In this document: positions 35,063 to 43,556 of the stretch, piece by piece
Position numbering within the stretch: the first letter of the stretch is position 1
How the letters are laid out: each line of letters opens with the position of its first letter
Assembly (NCBI GenBank): GCA_019637915.1
Contig: JAHBUV010000001.1
Coordinates: forward strand, 1,954,565 to 2,018,564
Direction: 5' to 3'
Length of the DNA stretch: 64,000 nucleotides
From: Pseudobdellovibrionaceae bacterium
GTDB lineage: Bacteria; Bdellovibrionota; Bdellovibrionia; Bdellovibrionales; Bdellovibrionaceae
Made by a program: the position numbers and the translations under genes
The notes under the pieces: model-generated
What the model was told of the DNA's origin: nothing
The model's database searches: none
Seen by the model: only the letters and a program-made list of their open reading frames with translations

Positions 35063-37273
35063 ATGCGGAAAATTCTGTCCCTCCTCAACAACCGTTCCCT
35101 CTCGGATCGTCGCGGGCAAGTGGCGATTTTCATCGCGTTGATCTTTCAACTGTTGTTCTTGTTTTTCGCCATGGTCGTGAACGTCGGCCTGCTCGTCCAC
35201 CACAAAATCAACCTGCAGAACTCGGTGGATCTCGCGGCCTACTACGGCGCGATGAAACAATCCGAGGTGATGAACGCGATCGCGCACACGAATTATCAGA
35301 TCCGCCAGAGCTACAAACTGATGACGTGGCGTTATCGGGTTCTGGGGACGGCCGGGGTTTTCCCGACGCAAGTGGACCCCCCGGGCGGTCACCCGACGCA
35401 CAAAAACAGCAGCGAGGCGGTGAACAGCGGCCGGAACGGCGCCGTCATCCGTTACAGCGACGAGGACGGCTGGCCGCGGGAGAACGACAAGCTCAAGGAT
35501 TTCTACGAACGCCCGGCTTTTTGCCTGGGCTTCAAACCCTTCAAGGAAGTCCCGCCGGGCGAGAGCTCCTGCCGGGCCCCCAAGGGGCAGAAAATCGACG
35601 CCCTGAGGAGCGCGCCCATCATCGCCGGATACCTGGGGGCCGCGCACGTGGCCAAGCGCGTGACGGAACTCGCGAACACGTCGAAGGACATGCGCTGCGA
35701 GGACGCGGGTCCTTTCAACTACGTGGCTTTGGGCCGCTTCATCGTGGGGTTCAACATCGACCAGGGCGATCGCAAGATGCTGATCTACAAACTGGCCAAC
35801 AACATGAGCCAGTCGACGGAGGACTTCATCGACATCGAGGGCGAACGCGCTTCCGAGGGCATCCGCAAAACCCTGGATGGCAACTTCACGTCGGCCAACA
35901 AGGAGTCCTTGAAGGAGTTCAAAATTTTCAACTCTCTGGCTTCCGGTCGCTGCGGCAACAGCGGCGGCAACGGCTCGGCTCCCCCGGGGTGGCTGGCGGA
36001 GGTTTCGATCTTCCCGCGCGCCACCTACAAAATGTGCGCGGGCGTCGGCGGGGATTCCAATTTGCATCCCAAAAACATCGATTACCGCCCGAGCAAGGAC
36101 GACGGCAGCGGCAATCCGAACGTGAACAACGAGAAGAAGCTCAAACCGCAGATCGATTACCTCGAGCAGTACATCGCCCTGGCCACGCCGGGCAGCGTGT
36201 TCCGGCCGTCCCTGGGGGTCGAGAAGAACCCTTGGTGCATGTCCTACGTCGGCGTTCGCGCTGAAACCGAACCCAGCATCCCCTTTTCCCTGGGCAAGAT
36301 CCGTCTGAAGGCCGTGGCTTTCGCCAAACCTTTCGGCGGCCGCATCGGTCCCTGGTACGGCAAGAAGTGGCAGCCGGGCATCATGGAATCCAGCGGCAGC
36401 GGCGAGGAGGAGCGAAGCGATCCGCGCACGCCCACCCGCTGCGCTTTCGGGAACATCAGCAACTGCACGGTTCAGGGCCAGGACGCGGTCACGACTTTGA
36501 ACTACAGCCGATTCCCCGGCGACCCGGTGGGCCTCATGTCCCGGGCGATCCACGGCCAATACGCCAAAGCCATCTATGATCTGGGCAATCCGAGCCTCGA
36601 AGCCTGGGAGGGGATCGAGTACGGTCCCGCCGCCCGCGGCGGCGAGTGGGACCTTCTGTCCTGGGGGGATGAGGCGGATAAAAAGATGCGGCGCCTGGAG
36701 ATCGCGTCCGTGGTGCCGGACATTTTCGATCTTTCGTACTATTCCATCGATCCGGATTTTTATAACAACTACTTCGTTGGACGCCTGGAAAACTACCTGA
36801 AGAAACACCCGATCTCGGCGGAGGGCGGCTACATTCCCCGCTTGGACATCGGCAGCCGTCAATCCGGGGATTCGCTGTCCGGGGGACGCCCGTCGCGGTC
36901 CTTCAACATCAAGGATCAGATGGATGTCGCGCAAAGCCTGCAAGGATCTTCGAACAACGGTTATGACATCGATTGGAGTTCGAAGTTGATGTACGCCGTC
37001 GTCGGTTCGCGGAACTTCGAGCAGGTTCTGACCGGGTGGATCTCCAAAAAAGACCTGACCACTTACGACTTGGATACCGAGCGCTTCGGCCGCTGCGCTC
37101 GGGCGGCCGGCAAGGACGCGCCGGTGCCGGGCGGCTGCGAGCACGGCGGCCGCACCGGGTATTCCGTGAAATTGGTGTCGTCGGATTATCTGGCGGGCAA
37201 TCACAAACTCGGCGGCGAAGGCTCCTCATCGGCGCGCATCCTGAATCCGCCCAACGAGGATTTCCTGAAGTGA
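35063..37273 (+). CDS. TadG/TadE-like pilus-assembly secreted protein
   Basis: The 736-residue product has a short basic N-terminus (SDRRGQVAIFIALIFQLLFL, about residues 13-32). One long hydrophobic segment then runs into NSVDLAAYYGAMKQSEVMNA, the prepilin-like pattern of TadE/TadG (Flp pilus) proteins that keep one membrane anchor and a large periplasmic part. The rest is rich in Gly, Asn, Asp and aromatics, with several Cys. No von Willebrand domain is seen. The next gene starts with GTG overlapping the stop (GTGA), so it is coupled to the protein-glutaminase-like gene. Whether it works with the TadB/TadC-like pair at 841-1988 is unknown. Confidence 0.65.
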   Translation: MRKILSLLNNRSLSDRRGQVAIFIALIFQLLFLFFAMVVNVGLLVHHKINLQNSVDLAAYYGAMKQSEVMNAIAHTNYQIRQSYKLMTWRYRVLGTAGVFPTQVDPPGGHPTHKNSSEAVNSGRNGAVIRYSDEDGWPRENDKLKDFYERPAFCLGFKPFKEVPPGESSCRAPKGQKIDALRSAPIIAGYLGAAHVAKRVTELANTSKDMRCEDAGPFNYVALGRFIVGFNIDQGDRKMLIYKLANNMSQSTEDFIDIEGERASEGIRKTLDGNFTSANKESLKEFKIFNSLASGRCGNSGGNGSAPPGWLAEVSIFPRATYKMCAGVGGDSNLHPKNIDYRPSKDDGSGNPNVNNEKKLKPQIDYLEQYIALATPGSVFRPSLGVEKNPWCMSYVGVRAETEPSIPFSLGKIRLKAVAFAKPFGGRIGPWYGKKWQPGIMESSGSGEEERSDPRTPTRCAFGNISNCTVQGQDAVTTLNYSRFPGDPVGLMSRAIHGQYAKAIYDLGNPSLEAWEGIEYGPAARGGEWDLLSWGDEADKKMRRLEIASVVPDIFDLSYYSIDPDFYNNYFVGRLENYLKKHPISAEGGYIPRLDIGSRQSGDSLSGGRPSRSFNIKDQMDVAQSLQGSSNNGYDIDWSSKLMYAVVGSRNFEQVLTGWISKKDLTTYDLDTERFGRCARAAGKDAPVPGGCEHGGRTGYSVKLVSSDYLAGNHKLGGEGSSSARILNPPNEDFLK

Positions 37274-38004
37274 CGCGGTTTTTCCCCTTTGTCGCTTTCA
37301 GCCTTTTTTTCGCGCCCGTCGCGTCCTGGTCCCAGGAAAACACGAAGTTCGAGTCCATGGACGCCCTGATGGGATCCATCGATGAATTGAACAGATTCGA
37401 CGGCACCGTGGGCGCGAAACCCGTTTGCGAACCCGCCGCCGTCAAAACCGCTCCCGCCAAGACCACCACCACCGCCGTGGACCGCAACGGGGACCGCTTG
37501 GAGCTGAGCGTCCTCACGGAGGCGGAGGCTTGGGAGATTTTCAAGGACATCCGCCGCGAAAAATTAGCCCTGAAAAACTGGGAAGTTTGCGCCCAGCGCG
37601 CGCACCGGATCGGTTTTTTGCTGGACCGGTACGGCATCCAATCGGGGAAAGTTTTCGTCCATGCCGGCCTGGGGTCCCTGGTTCCCGACATCAAGGGCAA
37701 CGAAAACGGCGGATTGCGCTGGAAATACCACGTGGCCCCCATGGTGATGGTGCGCCGGGGTGATCAGATCGTCCCTTATATTTTCGATCCGGCGGTCTTT
37801 GACGCTCCCGTTCCCCAAGCGGAGTGGGAGCGGATGCTGAAAAGCCACCCGAAAACGAGTTTCGGCAGGGTGGAGTTGACCAATCGTTACGTGTACCTTC
37901 CGAGCCAGTCCTCCCGGAAGATGCAGGCCTATGATCCGGAGGATCTGATTCAGGCGGCGGACGCCATGAATCGCGGCAACTCCCGGAGCTTTCGGGGTTT
38001 CTAG
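37270..38004 (+). CDS. Secreted protein-glutamine deamidase (protein glutaminase)-like enzyme
   Basis: The 244-residue product has a signal peptide (FFPFVAFSLFFAPVASWSQE). The catalytic layout matches the protein-glutaminase family: Cys107 in WEVCAQRAHRIGFLL, His154 in WKYHVAPMVMV and Asp173 in VPYIFDPAVFDAPVPQAEW. From memory, the Chryseobacterium enzyme has the closely similar blocks CYARAHKM, WSYHVA and IIDPSLF. The reaction would be deamidation of protein-bound Gln to Glu outside the cytosol. A proregion (about 22-100) precedes the core, as in the secreted proenzyme. The start is GTG 37270, overlapping the TadG-like stop. Family assignment rests on these three blocks. Confidence 0.75.
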   Translation: MTRFFPFVAFSLFFAPVASWSQENTKFESMDALMGSIDELNRFDGTVGAKPVCEPAAVKTAPAKTTTTAVDRNGDRLELSVLTEAEAWEIFKDIRREKLALKNWEVCAQRAHRIGFLLDRYGIQSGKVFVHAGLGSLVPDIKGNENGGLRWKYHVAPMVMVRRGDQIVPYIFDPAVFDAPVPQAEWERMLKSHPKTSFGRVELTNRYVYLPSQSSRKMQAYDPEDLIQAADAMNRGNSRSFRGF

Positions 38005-38029
38005 GTGACGAACTTGTCGTCAAGGGGGC

Positions 38030-38044
38030 GTCTCAAGTTGAGAC
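38030..38044. promoter_or_regulatory. Palindromic operator candidate, copy 2
   Basis: GTCTCAAGTTGAGAC is a perfect 7+1+7 palindrome, 63 bases before the ATG at 38108 and 25 bases after the deamidase stop. It indicates that the next gene has its own promoter. Confidence 0.65.
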
Positions 38045-38107
38045 GGACGCACGAACTCTCTCAACTTCCCTGGGCTTTTGTCCGAAAATGAAGACAGGGG
38101 GAATTTC

Positions 38108-39496
38108 ATGTCCGCATCCCGGGGGATCCTGTCAAAGGCTGTCCACCTCGTCGTGTTGACGGGGCTCGCGATGTTCGCGACGCCCGCGGGCGCGCAGACC
38201 GGCACGACCTCGAACACACTCAATCAAAGCTGCCTCGCCAACAGCAACCTGGATTCGGGACCCGTGGTCGCGGCGGAAAGCGCCGCCCAGGCGATTTCAA
38301 GCGCCGGCGGCGCGAGCCTCACGTCCGAAATCTCCGCCTGGAAAAACAAACGCGAAACCTGCAAAGACCGCAACTACACCGCCCAACAGCAGTGTTACGA
38401 GGCCTGTTCGAAACACGCCCAAGGGGCCCAGTCGGGCGCCGGCGCGATCGGCAGCATGATCAACATCCTCACCGGGCTCACGAATCAGACTTGCAACCAG
38501 CAGGGCGACGCCGCCCAGACTTTGCAAAACGGCTATCAGAACTACACGGCCGCCTGCAAAACCGCGCAGAGCGCTTGCAACGAATCCTGCGGCAAGGAAG
38601 TCGAAGAGACGAAGAAAGCCATCGAAGCCAAATTGAAAACGGCCTGCGCCTCCGCAAAAAACGCCTCTTCCTGCGCGGCTCAAGTGACGGCCCTGCAAAA
38701 CGCCCTGAAGATGGACGACAAAACCGACAGCGCTTACATCGCCGGGAAAAAACAGCAGTGTGAAAAAGAATTCTCCAGCATGATGAACAACGCCGCCCAG
38801 CTTTTGGGGGAACTCGGAAAAATGCTGGCGGGCGCGAAAAAATGCGATGAGGACAGCGATTCCTCCTCCGATGACGCGGCCACGGCCGACGCGACCCTGG
38901 ATTGCAGCGTCGAACCCAACCGCAGCTCGAACAAAACCTGCATCTGCCAATGGGATCCCCGCCGCAGCGGCTGCGAGAACGCCGAGGATTTCCAGAGCGC
39001 CGACAAATCAAGCTTCGGTTCCGATCCCTCGGAAACGGCGCTCAAGTCCGCGACGGACAGCGTGAGCAATCAGAACAACGCCGAGAATATTTTCCCGACG
39101 AGCGCCGCCGATGGCGCGGGCGGCGCCGGTGTCGGCGGTGGTTACGTGGGCGGAAACTCCGGCGCGGCCGGCGGAACGTCTTCCAACGCGGAAAAAGGCA
39201 AAGAGAAAAAAGGCCTCAGCGCCAATGTCCTGAGCGGTGAGGAATCCGGCGGTGGCGGCGGTGGCGGGGGCTGGAGTTTCAACTCCGCCGGAGCGGGCGC
39301 CGAAAACGGCAAACGGACCGTGTCGGGCGGTCTCGCGCCCAATGCGGCCGGTGGTCAATTCAGCAATCAGGTGACGGGCCCTGGGGGGCGCGACAATTTC
39401 CTCAAAGTGAAAACCCGCTATGTCGAAAATCAACCGACTTTCGAGCTGAACGCGGCGAGCGCCCCGTCCACCGGCGTGCTCACAAAGGGTAAATAG
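38108..39496 (+). CDS. Cys-rich low-complexity secreted protein
   Basis: The 462-residue product has a signal peptide (HLVVLTGLAMFATPAGAQ). A helical Cys-rich region follows (about 35-285), with pairs such as CYEACSKH, CNESCGK and CICQWDPRRSGC. Then comes a Gly/Ser/Asn-rich spacer (about 340-400, including GGGGGGGGW) and an ordinary tail. Spacing of Cys suggests helical hairpins held by disulfides. The Shine-Dalgarno AGGGGG is six bases before ATG. It is followed by another secreted protein after nine bases. No known family; surface or matrix protein inferred. Confidence 0.65.
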   Translation: MSASRGILSKAVHLVVLTGLAMFATPAGAQTGTTSNTLNQSCLANSNLDSGPVVAAESAAQAISSAGGASLTSEISAWKNKRETCKDRNYTAQQQCYEACSKHAQGAQSGAGAIGSMINILTGLTNQTCNQQGDAAQTLQNGYQNYTAACKTAQSACNESCGKEVEETKKAIEAKLKTACASAKNASSCAAQVTALQNALKMDDKTDSAYIAGKKQQCEKEFSSMMNNAAQLLGELGKMLAGAKKCDEDSDSSSDDAATADATLDCSVEPNRSSNKTCICQWDPRRSGCENAEDFQSADKSSFGSDPSETALKSATDSVSNQNNAENIFPTSAADGAGGAGVGGGYVGGNSGAAGGTSSNAEKGKEKKGLSANVLSGEESGGGGGGGGWSFNSAGAGAENGKRTVSGGLAPNAAGGQFSNQVTGPGGRDNFLKVKTRYVENQPTFELNAASAPSTGVLTKGK

Positions 39497-39505
39497 AGGT
39501 CCGTG

Positions 39506-40501
39506 ATGAGAAAAATCCTGCGACAGACGATGGCTGTGATGTTCGCCCTGCAAAGCACCGCTGGGGCCTCCTCCTGGCAGGACATCAGCGCGCCTCCGGG
39601 AGTGCAACCCGCGCCGGCCGCGAGTCCGACCCCGTCGCCGGCGCCGGCGACCGCCCCCGCGACCGCGCCGGGTCCCGCCGCGCAACCGAATGTCTCCACG
39701 CCTTCGCAAAACCAGGCTTCGCAAGGCAGCCAGGGACAGAACAATTCCTCCAGTCAGATCGCGCAGCAGGTGGGTCAAGGCCTGCTCAGCGCGGGCACGT
39801 CCATGATGTCGTCCTGCGCGGCCTCGCAGTGCAGTTGTTGTCCGGCGGCGGCCGCTTTGATCGGCATGGGCTTGATGGGACTGGCGCAATCCGGAGCCAA
39901 CAAAGGGGCGGGCGGGCAAAACGGCTACGTCGCCGGCATCAGCGCGGCCGGTTACGATCCTTACGGCGGCAACTACGACACCTCCGGCAGTCTCGACAAC
40001 ATCGAGCCTTTTAAACCGTCCTCGGACGCGGTGAAAAACCTCAGCAATATCCTGGCAAAAGACGGTGTGAAATTCGACGGCAAAAAAATCACCCTTCCCG
40101 ATGGAAAGTCCATCAACGTGAGCGATATGGGCAATCGCGAGTCCATGGCGGCGGCGGGCATCAGCCCGTCCGATATCAACAAAGCCATGAACCTCGCCGC
40201 GGAACTCGAGAAAAAAGCCGCCGCGGAAGTGGAAAAGGTCGGCTCTCACACGGCGAGCTCCGGCTTTTCCGAGGGCGGCGGCGGTTCGGGCCGTTCGGTG
40301 GCGAGCACGGACACCTCTGGTGGTGGCGGCTCGGGCCTGTCCGCCGCGGATCCGAAACCCACGGTGGCCGGCATGACCCGCAATTACAACGGCGAAAACA
40401 TCGGCGTCGCCGGCGACAGCATTTTCGCGATGATGGCCCGCCGCTACGAGATCAAGAAAAAAGAAGCGGTCTTCCTGCCGCCGGATTCGACGCCGAATTA
40501 A
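39506..40501 (+). CDS. Low-complexity secreted protein
   Basis: The 331-residue product has a signal peptide (ILRQTMAVMFALQSTAGASS). A Pro/Ala-rich stretch follows (about 30-60, PTPSPAPATAPATAPGPAAQ), then a short Cys cluster (SCAASQCSCCPAAAAL) with a hydrophobic segment, then a charged C-terminal part. Start ATG 39506 is used; GTG 39503 is an alternative. It ends four bases into the convergent MurU-like gene. It probably works with the preceding Cys-rich protein. Function unknown. Confidence 0.6.
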   Translation: MRKILRQTMAVMFALQSTAGASSWQDISAPPGVQPAPAASPTPSPAPATAPATAPGPAAQPNVSTPSQNQASQGSQGQNNSSSQIAQQVGQGLLSAGTSMMSSCAASQCSCCPAAAALIGMGLMGLAQSGANKGAGGQNGYVAGISAAGYDPYGGNYDTSGSLDNIEPFKPSSDAVKNLSNILAKDGVKFDGKKITLPDGKSINVSDMGNRESMAAAGISPSDINKAMNLAAELEKKAAAEVEKVGSHTASSGFSEGGGGSGRSVASTDTSGGGGSGLSAADPKPTVAGMTRNYNGENIGVAGDSIFAMMARRYEIKKKEAVFLPPDSTPN

Positions 40502-41484
40502 GACAAAATCAAACCGTGCGTGGGTTGTCCCCGCGCGCGCAAAATCAGATTTTCACCGACGACCGCCTGGTGCAGGCGCGCGCCGGCCTCAACGCGCGTG
40601 CGGCGTCCGATGACGGCGAAGTCGGCGATTTCCACGGAGGAATCCACCGAGGCCCCGGGCAGCACGAGGCAGGGGACCTGCCCCGCCCTCCATGACCAAC
40701 CTGGCGCCTGCCGGTCCAGCAGGGTCGAAAGGAAACTTTTCTGGGCGGCCGGCCCCTGGCGCAGGACCTCGAGGCCGGAGCGCGTGGCTTCGAGCAAATC
40801 GCTTTCATTGCCGGTCTCATGCCACCAGCCCTCCACCGGGTGGACGGCGACGCGCGCGCCCTCCGCCAGCGCCTTCATGACGCCGTCGTGAAGGATGTTG
40901 CCCGGTCCCTCGGGTAAGGCCTGCAGGATGCGTTTGGAAAGAATGGCGGCGCCGATGTAATGCCAACCATGATGGGATCCGGACAGGGCGTTTTTGCCGA
41001 CGCCGAGGATTTTTCCCGAGGAATCCGTCCAGATGCCGCCGAATTGATGGCCGACGCCGGGATGATTCATCACGAACAAGGTGGCGGCGCGGTGTTCATG
41101 ACGGTGCACGCGCAAAGCCTCCGTGAGAAATCCCGTGTGGCTTGGCAAGAAGACCTCATCACCGTTCATCAGCAGAAAGGACTCTTCTTCGCCCAGGATG
41201 GCGGCGGCTTTTTGAACGCCTCCGCCCGTGCCCAGCAGCAGGGGCTGCTCGTCGGAGAAAAGAACTTCCCGCGCGCCGTGATCGAAGCCGTGGAAAAGGG
41301 AATGAATCTGATCCGCCAGGTGATGGGTGTTCACGACGAGTTTCTTGACGCCGATTTCCCGCGCCCACTCCAGGGCGTAGGCGGCCAGCGGGACGCCGAG
41401 AAAAGGAATGGCGGGTTTCGGTTTGATCAGCGTGTGGGGACGCAGCCGAGTGCCTTCCCCGGCGCAAAGAAGCATCAAGTTCAT
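40498..41484 (-). CDS. MurU-like sugar-1-phosphate nucleotidyltransferase
   Basis: The 328-residue product has the nucleotidyltransferase start MLLCAGEGTRLRPHTLIKPK and FLLMNGDEVF (metal-binding Asp). The C-terminal 100 residues contain a short left-handed beta-helix-like stretch (VLPGASVDSSVEIADFAVIG), absent from minimal MurU. It follows an AmgK-like kinase with an ATGA overlap. The AmgK-MurU pair converts MurNAc to UDP-MurNAc in peptidoglycan recycling. The alternative is another hexose-1-phosphate nucleotidyltransferase. Start at 41484 is set by the overlap; the frame extends further but without support. Confidence 0.75.
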   Translation of the reverse strand: MNLMLLCAGEGTRLRPHTLIKPKPAIPFLGVPLAAYALEWAREIGVKKLVVNTHHLADQIHSLFHGFDHGAREVLFSDEQPLLLGTGGGVQKAAAILGEEESFLLMNGDEVFLPSHTGFLTEALRVHRHEHRAATLFVMNHPGVGHQFGGIWTDSSGKILGVGKNALSGSHHGWHYIGAAILSKRILQALPEGPGNILHDGVMKALAEGARVAVHPVEGWWHETGNESDLLEATRSGLEVLRQGPAAQKSFLSTLLDRQAPGWSWRAGQVPCLVLPGASVDSSVEIADFAVIGRRTRVEAGARLHQAVVGENLILRARGQPTHGLILS

Positions 41485-42509
41485 AAGCTGTCGTAATTCT
41501 TTTCCAGGGCGCCCGAGTCGATCAGCACGTCGGCCATGATCTTGTATTCCGGGAACGAATTCAGGGCCTTGAAGACGCGTTTCAAGGTCGGCATCAGGTA
41601 CTTCAAATAACGCCGGTCCTGGCGCTGGTGGTAGAAGCTCGCGAAGCTGCCGCAGGCCTTGAAGCAACGTTGCACGCTCTGCAGCTCGTAAATGCGCAGG
41701 AAGTGCTCTTTGGAGAAATCCTTCGGCAGGAACTCTTTGGATTTCCCCAGGTAGTCGTCGATCAGGATCCCGCACATGCGCTCATCGAGATTCGTGTAGG
41801 AATCGCGCAGCAAGCTCACCAGGTCGTATTGCACCGGGCCCAAGCGCGCGTCCTGGAAGTCGATGACGATCATCTCGTCGAGTTTGATCATCAGGTTGCG
41901 GGAGTGGTAATCGCGGTGGGCGATTTTTTTCGGCTCCTGGTCGAGGCGCAGGCAGATGTCCGTGAAGGCCTTCTGCAATTCGGCGGCCCTGGAGGCCGGC
42001 GGCTGATGCTTCAGCACGCCGTTGATCAGGTTGTCCTTGCCGTAGTTCATCTCCCACAGGAGTTTTTCCGTGTCGAATTTGATCTGGAAAGCGGTGCAGG
42101 GGCCCTTCAGGGCGGTGGCATGATGATGGATGCGGATCATCTGATCGATGGCCATGCGGTAAAAGACCAAAGAGTCGTCCTGCGAGCGGCTTTCCCAGAA
42201 ACGCCGTTCCAGCGTCAGATCGCCCAGGTCCTCCAGAAGGACGACCCCGACCCCGGGATCCATGCCGATGACTTCGGGCACGCGCGCGCCGGCGTTTTTG
42301 AAATGCCGGAGAACGCTGAGAAAGGGGTAGTTGTCCGGCTCGAAAGGGTCCCAGCGCATCAGCACCCAGGAGTTGTGCTCGCGCACGACGCGGTAGTAAC
42401 GGCGGTTGGAGGCGTCACCGGCCAGGGGGAAGACTTTGAGTCCATCCTCGCCCAACGTCCGGTTCAGGAATTCCTGGACGGGTGTTTCGAGAGGCAACAT
42501 ATGCTTCAT
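41481..42509 (-). CDS. AmgK-like sugar kinase (aminoglycoside phosphotransferase fold)
   Basis: The roughly 342-residue product has the phosphotransferase catalytic loop IAHRDYHSRNLMIKLDE and the metal site VIDFQDARLGP, with an N-terminal GDASNRRYYRV nucleotide loop. This is the AmgK type, which phosphorylates the anomeric position of MurNAc (and GlcNAc). Start is uncertain: 42509 or 42500 are ATG, while a TTG at 42536 is also open. Overlap with the MurU-like gene and the presence of nagZ in this window support a cell-wall recycling role. Confidence 0.75.
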   Translation of the reverse strand: MKHMLPLETPVQEFLNRTLGEDGLKVFPLAGDASNRRYYRVVREHNSWVLMRWDPFEPDNYPFLSVLRHFKNAGARVPEVIGMDPGVGVVLLEDLGDLTLERRFWESRSQDDSLVFYRMAIDQMIRIHHHATALKGPCTAFQIKFDTEKLLWEMNYGKDNLINGVLKHQPPASRAAELQKAFTDICLRLDQEPKKIAHRDYHSRNLMIKLDEMIVIDFQDARLGPVQYDLVSLLRDSYTNLDERMCGILIDDYLGKSKEFLPKDFSKEHFLRIYELQSVQRCFKACGSFASFYHQRQDRRYLKYLMPTLKRVFKALNSFPEYKIMADVLIDSGALEKNYDSL

Positions 42510-42548
42510 GCTGCCCGAGGGGGGAGGCAAAAGCAAGTTGGCGGGCGC

Positions 42549-43406
42549 TCAGGCCCGGCCTTGAGCCTCGAAGAACATGAGGGCCAGCACTTCCCGCAAG
42601 CCGTGCTCGGTGAGAGGGGAGCAATCAAGCTCCAAAGCGTTGGTGGTGATCTCGTCGCGGAAGGCGGGGAGAAGTTCCGGGGCCTCCGCCAGATCATCCA
42701 AAGTCCGCGGCGAGGACGTCACGAACAGCGGGTCTTCCTGGGAACGGGGGCTCGAGACGTACTCCAAAATCACTTCCTGCATGTAAACCGGCAGGTTCTC
42801 GATGCCGTCGATGTGGATGGTCAGAGCGCCCAAACGCAGGATGTCTTCCAGCGAATGCAAACCATGGTTCAGGTCGGCGTAAGGGACGAACGCCCAACGA
42901 CCGGTCATTTCATGGAGCAAAAGAGCGGCTTTTTTCAGGCGTTGAGGATCATGGGCCTGAAGGTGCAAAAGATTGGAGATCAATTTCGGTTTTTTGAGCT
43001 CGCCCCCGGCTTCGTCCAGCCCCGGCAGGGCGGGTTCGTTAAAAACCGACAGATTGTCCGTCGTCAGCTCGGGCGATTCAGCCAGGATGCGCAGGTTGCC
43101 CTCGCGGCGCTCGAGGTACTCGCGGTACAGCGTGGGCTCCAGAACCATGCGCACGATCTGCGCGATCTGCAAATGCTGCTCGCCATCCAGGGAAGCCCCG
43201 CCGGAAATCACGGCGGTTCCCAGGAACGCGTCCTTCACGTTCAAAGGAATGTAAAGGTCCGAGCCCTTCAGGCTGAAACCCCGTTCCCCCGGAATGGTGG
43301 CGTTCAAGCCGATGAGCTGACGAAGCTCGAAGCTCTTTTGAAAACGGCTGGCCAGGATCTGGCGCAGCTTCTCGACGGAATGGACGGAATCGGCGTTTCT
43401 CAGCAT
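42549..43406 (-). CDS. Degenerate sigma-54-activator-like protein lacking a P-loop
   Basis: The 285-residue product has an N-terminal region that may be GAF-like (DLYIPLNVKDAFLGTAVISG) and a C-terminal region resembling a collapsed AAA+ domain. LTIHIDGIENLPVYMQEVIL lines up with the Walker B region of NtrC-type activators (LFLDEIGDLPLDLQ), and DPLFVTSSPRTLDDL with the sensor region. Walker A, GAFTGA and the HTH are missing. It follows the intact activator gene on the same strand. ATG 43406 has AGGGG upstream. A regulatory pseudo-ATPase is a reasonable guess; unrelated origin is possible. Confidence 0.55.
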   Translation of the reverse strand: MLRNADSVHSVEKLRQILASRFQKSFELRQLIGLNATIPGERGFSLKGSDLYIPLNVKDAFLGTAVISGGASLDGEQHLQIAQIVRMVLEPTLYREYLERREGNLRILAESPELTTDNLSVFNEPALPGLDEAGGELKKPKLISNLLHLQAHDPQRLKKAALLLHEMTGRWAFVPYADLNHGLHSLEDILRLGALTIHIDGIENLPVYMQEVILEYVSSPRSQEDPLFVTSSPRTLDDLAEAPELLPAFRDEITTNALELDCSPLTEHGLREVLALMFFEAQGRA

Positions 43407-43461
43407 TCAGTGTTACCCCTGAAAGAGCCCTCTTCCAAAAGCTGTGCCGAGAAATGTCATT

Positions 43462-43485
43462 CCTGGAATCAAGAGTGATTCCAGG
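43462..43485. promoter_or_regulatory. 10-bp dyad between the activator and its degenerate neighbour
   Basis: CCTGGAATCA (43462-43471) and TGATTCCAGG (43476-43485) are perfect arms with a four-base spacer. It lies 56 bases upstream of the 43406 start. It looks like an enhancer-type operator. A weak sigma-54-like box, CGGCAC-N5-TTGG, is read on the minus strand between it and the gene; its -12 element has GG instead of GC. Confidence 0.45.
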
Positions 43486-43498
43486 GTTTTGAAAAAAG

Positions 43499-43522
43499 AA
43501 AAGCCCCGGTTTCCGGGGCTTT
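43499..43522 (-). terminator. Terminator after the sigma-54 activator
   Basis: AAAGCCCCGG and CCGGGGCTTT form a 10-bp stem with a three-base loop. On the minus strand the stem is followed by TTCTTTTTTC. It lies 35 bases beyond the activator stop. Confidence 0.85.
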
Positions 43523-43556
43523 CAGGACCATCAACTTCTAAGCGTTCACGAAAATC

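Noticed and set aside
34583-37204. 873-codon minus-strand frame
   Set aside because: Antisense to the TadG-like gene; no signal, motif or Shine-Dalgarno.
38038-38066. TTGAGA of the palindrome as a -35 promoter box
   Set aside because: No good -10 lies 16-18 bases downstream at copies 2 or 3, so the palindrome is treated as an operator.
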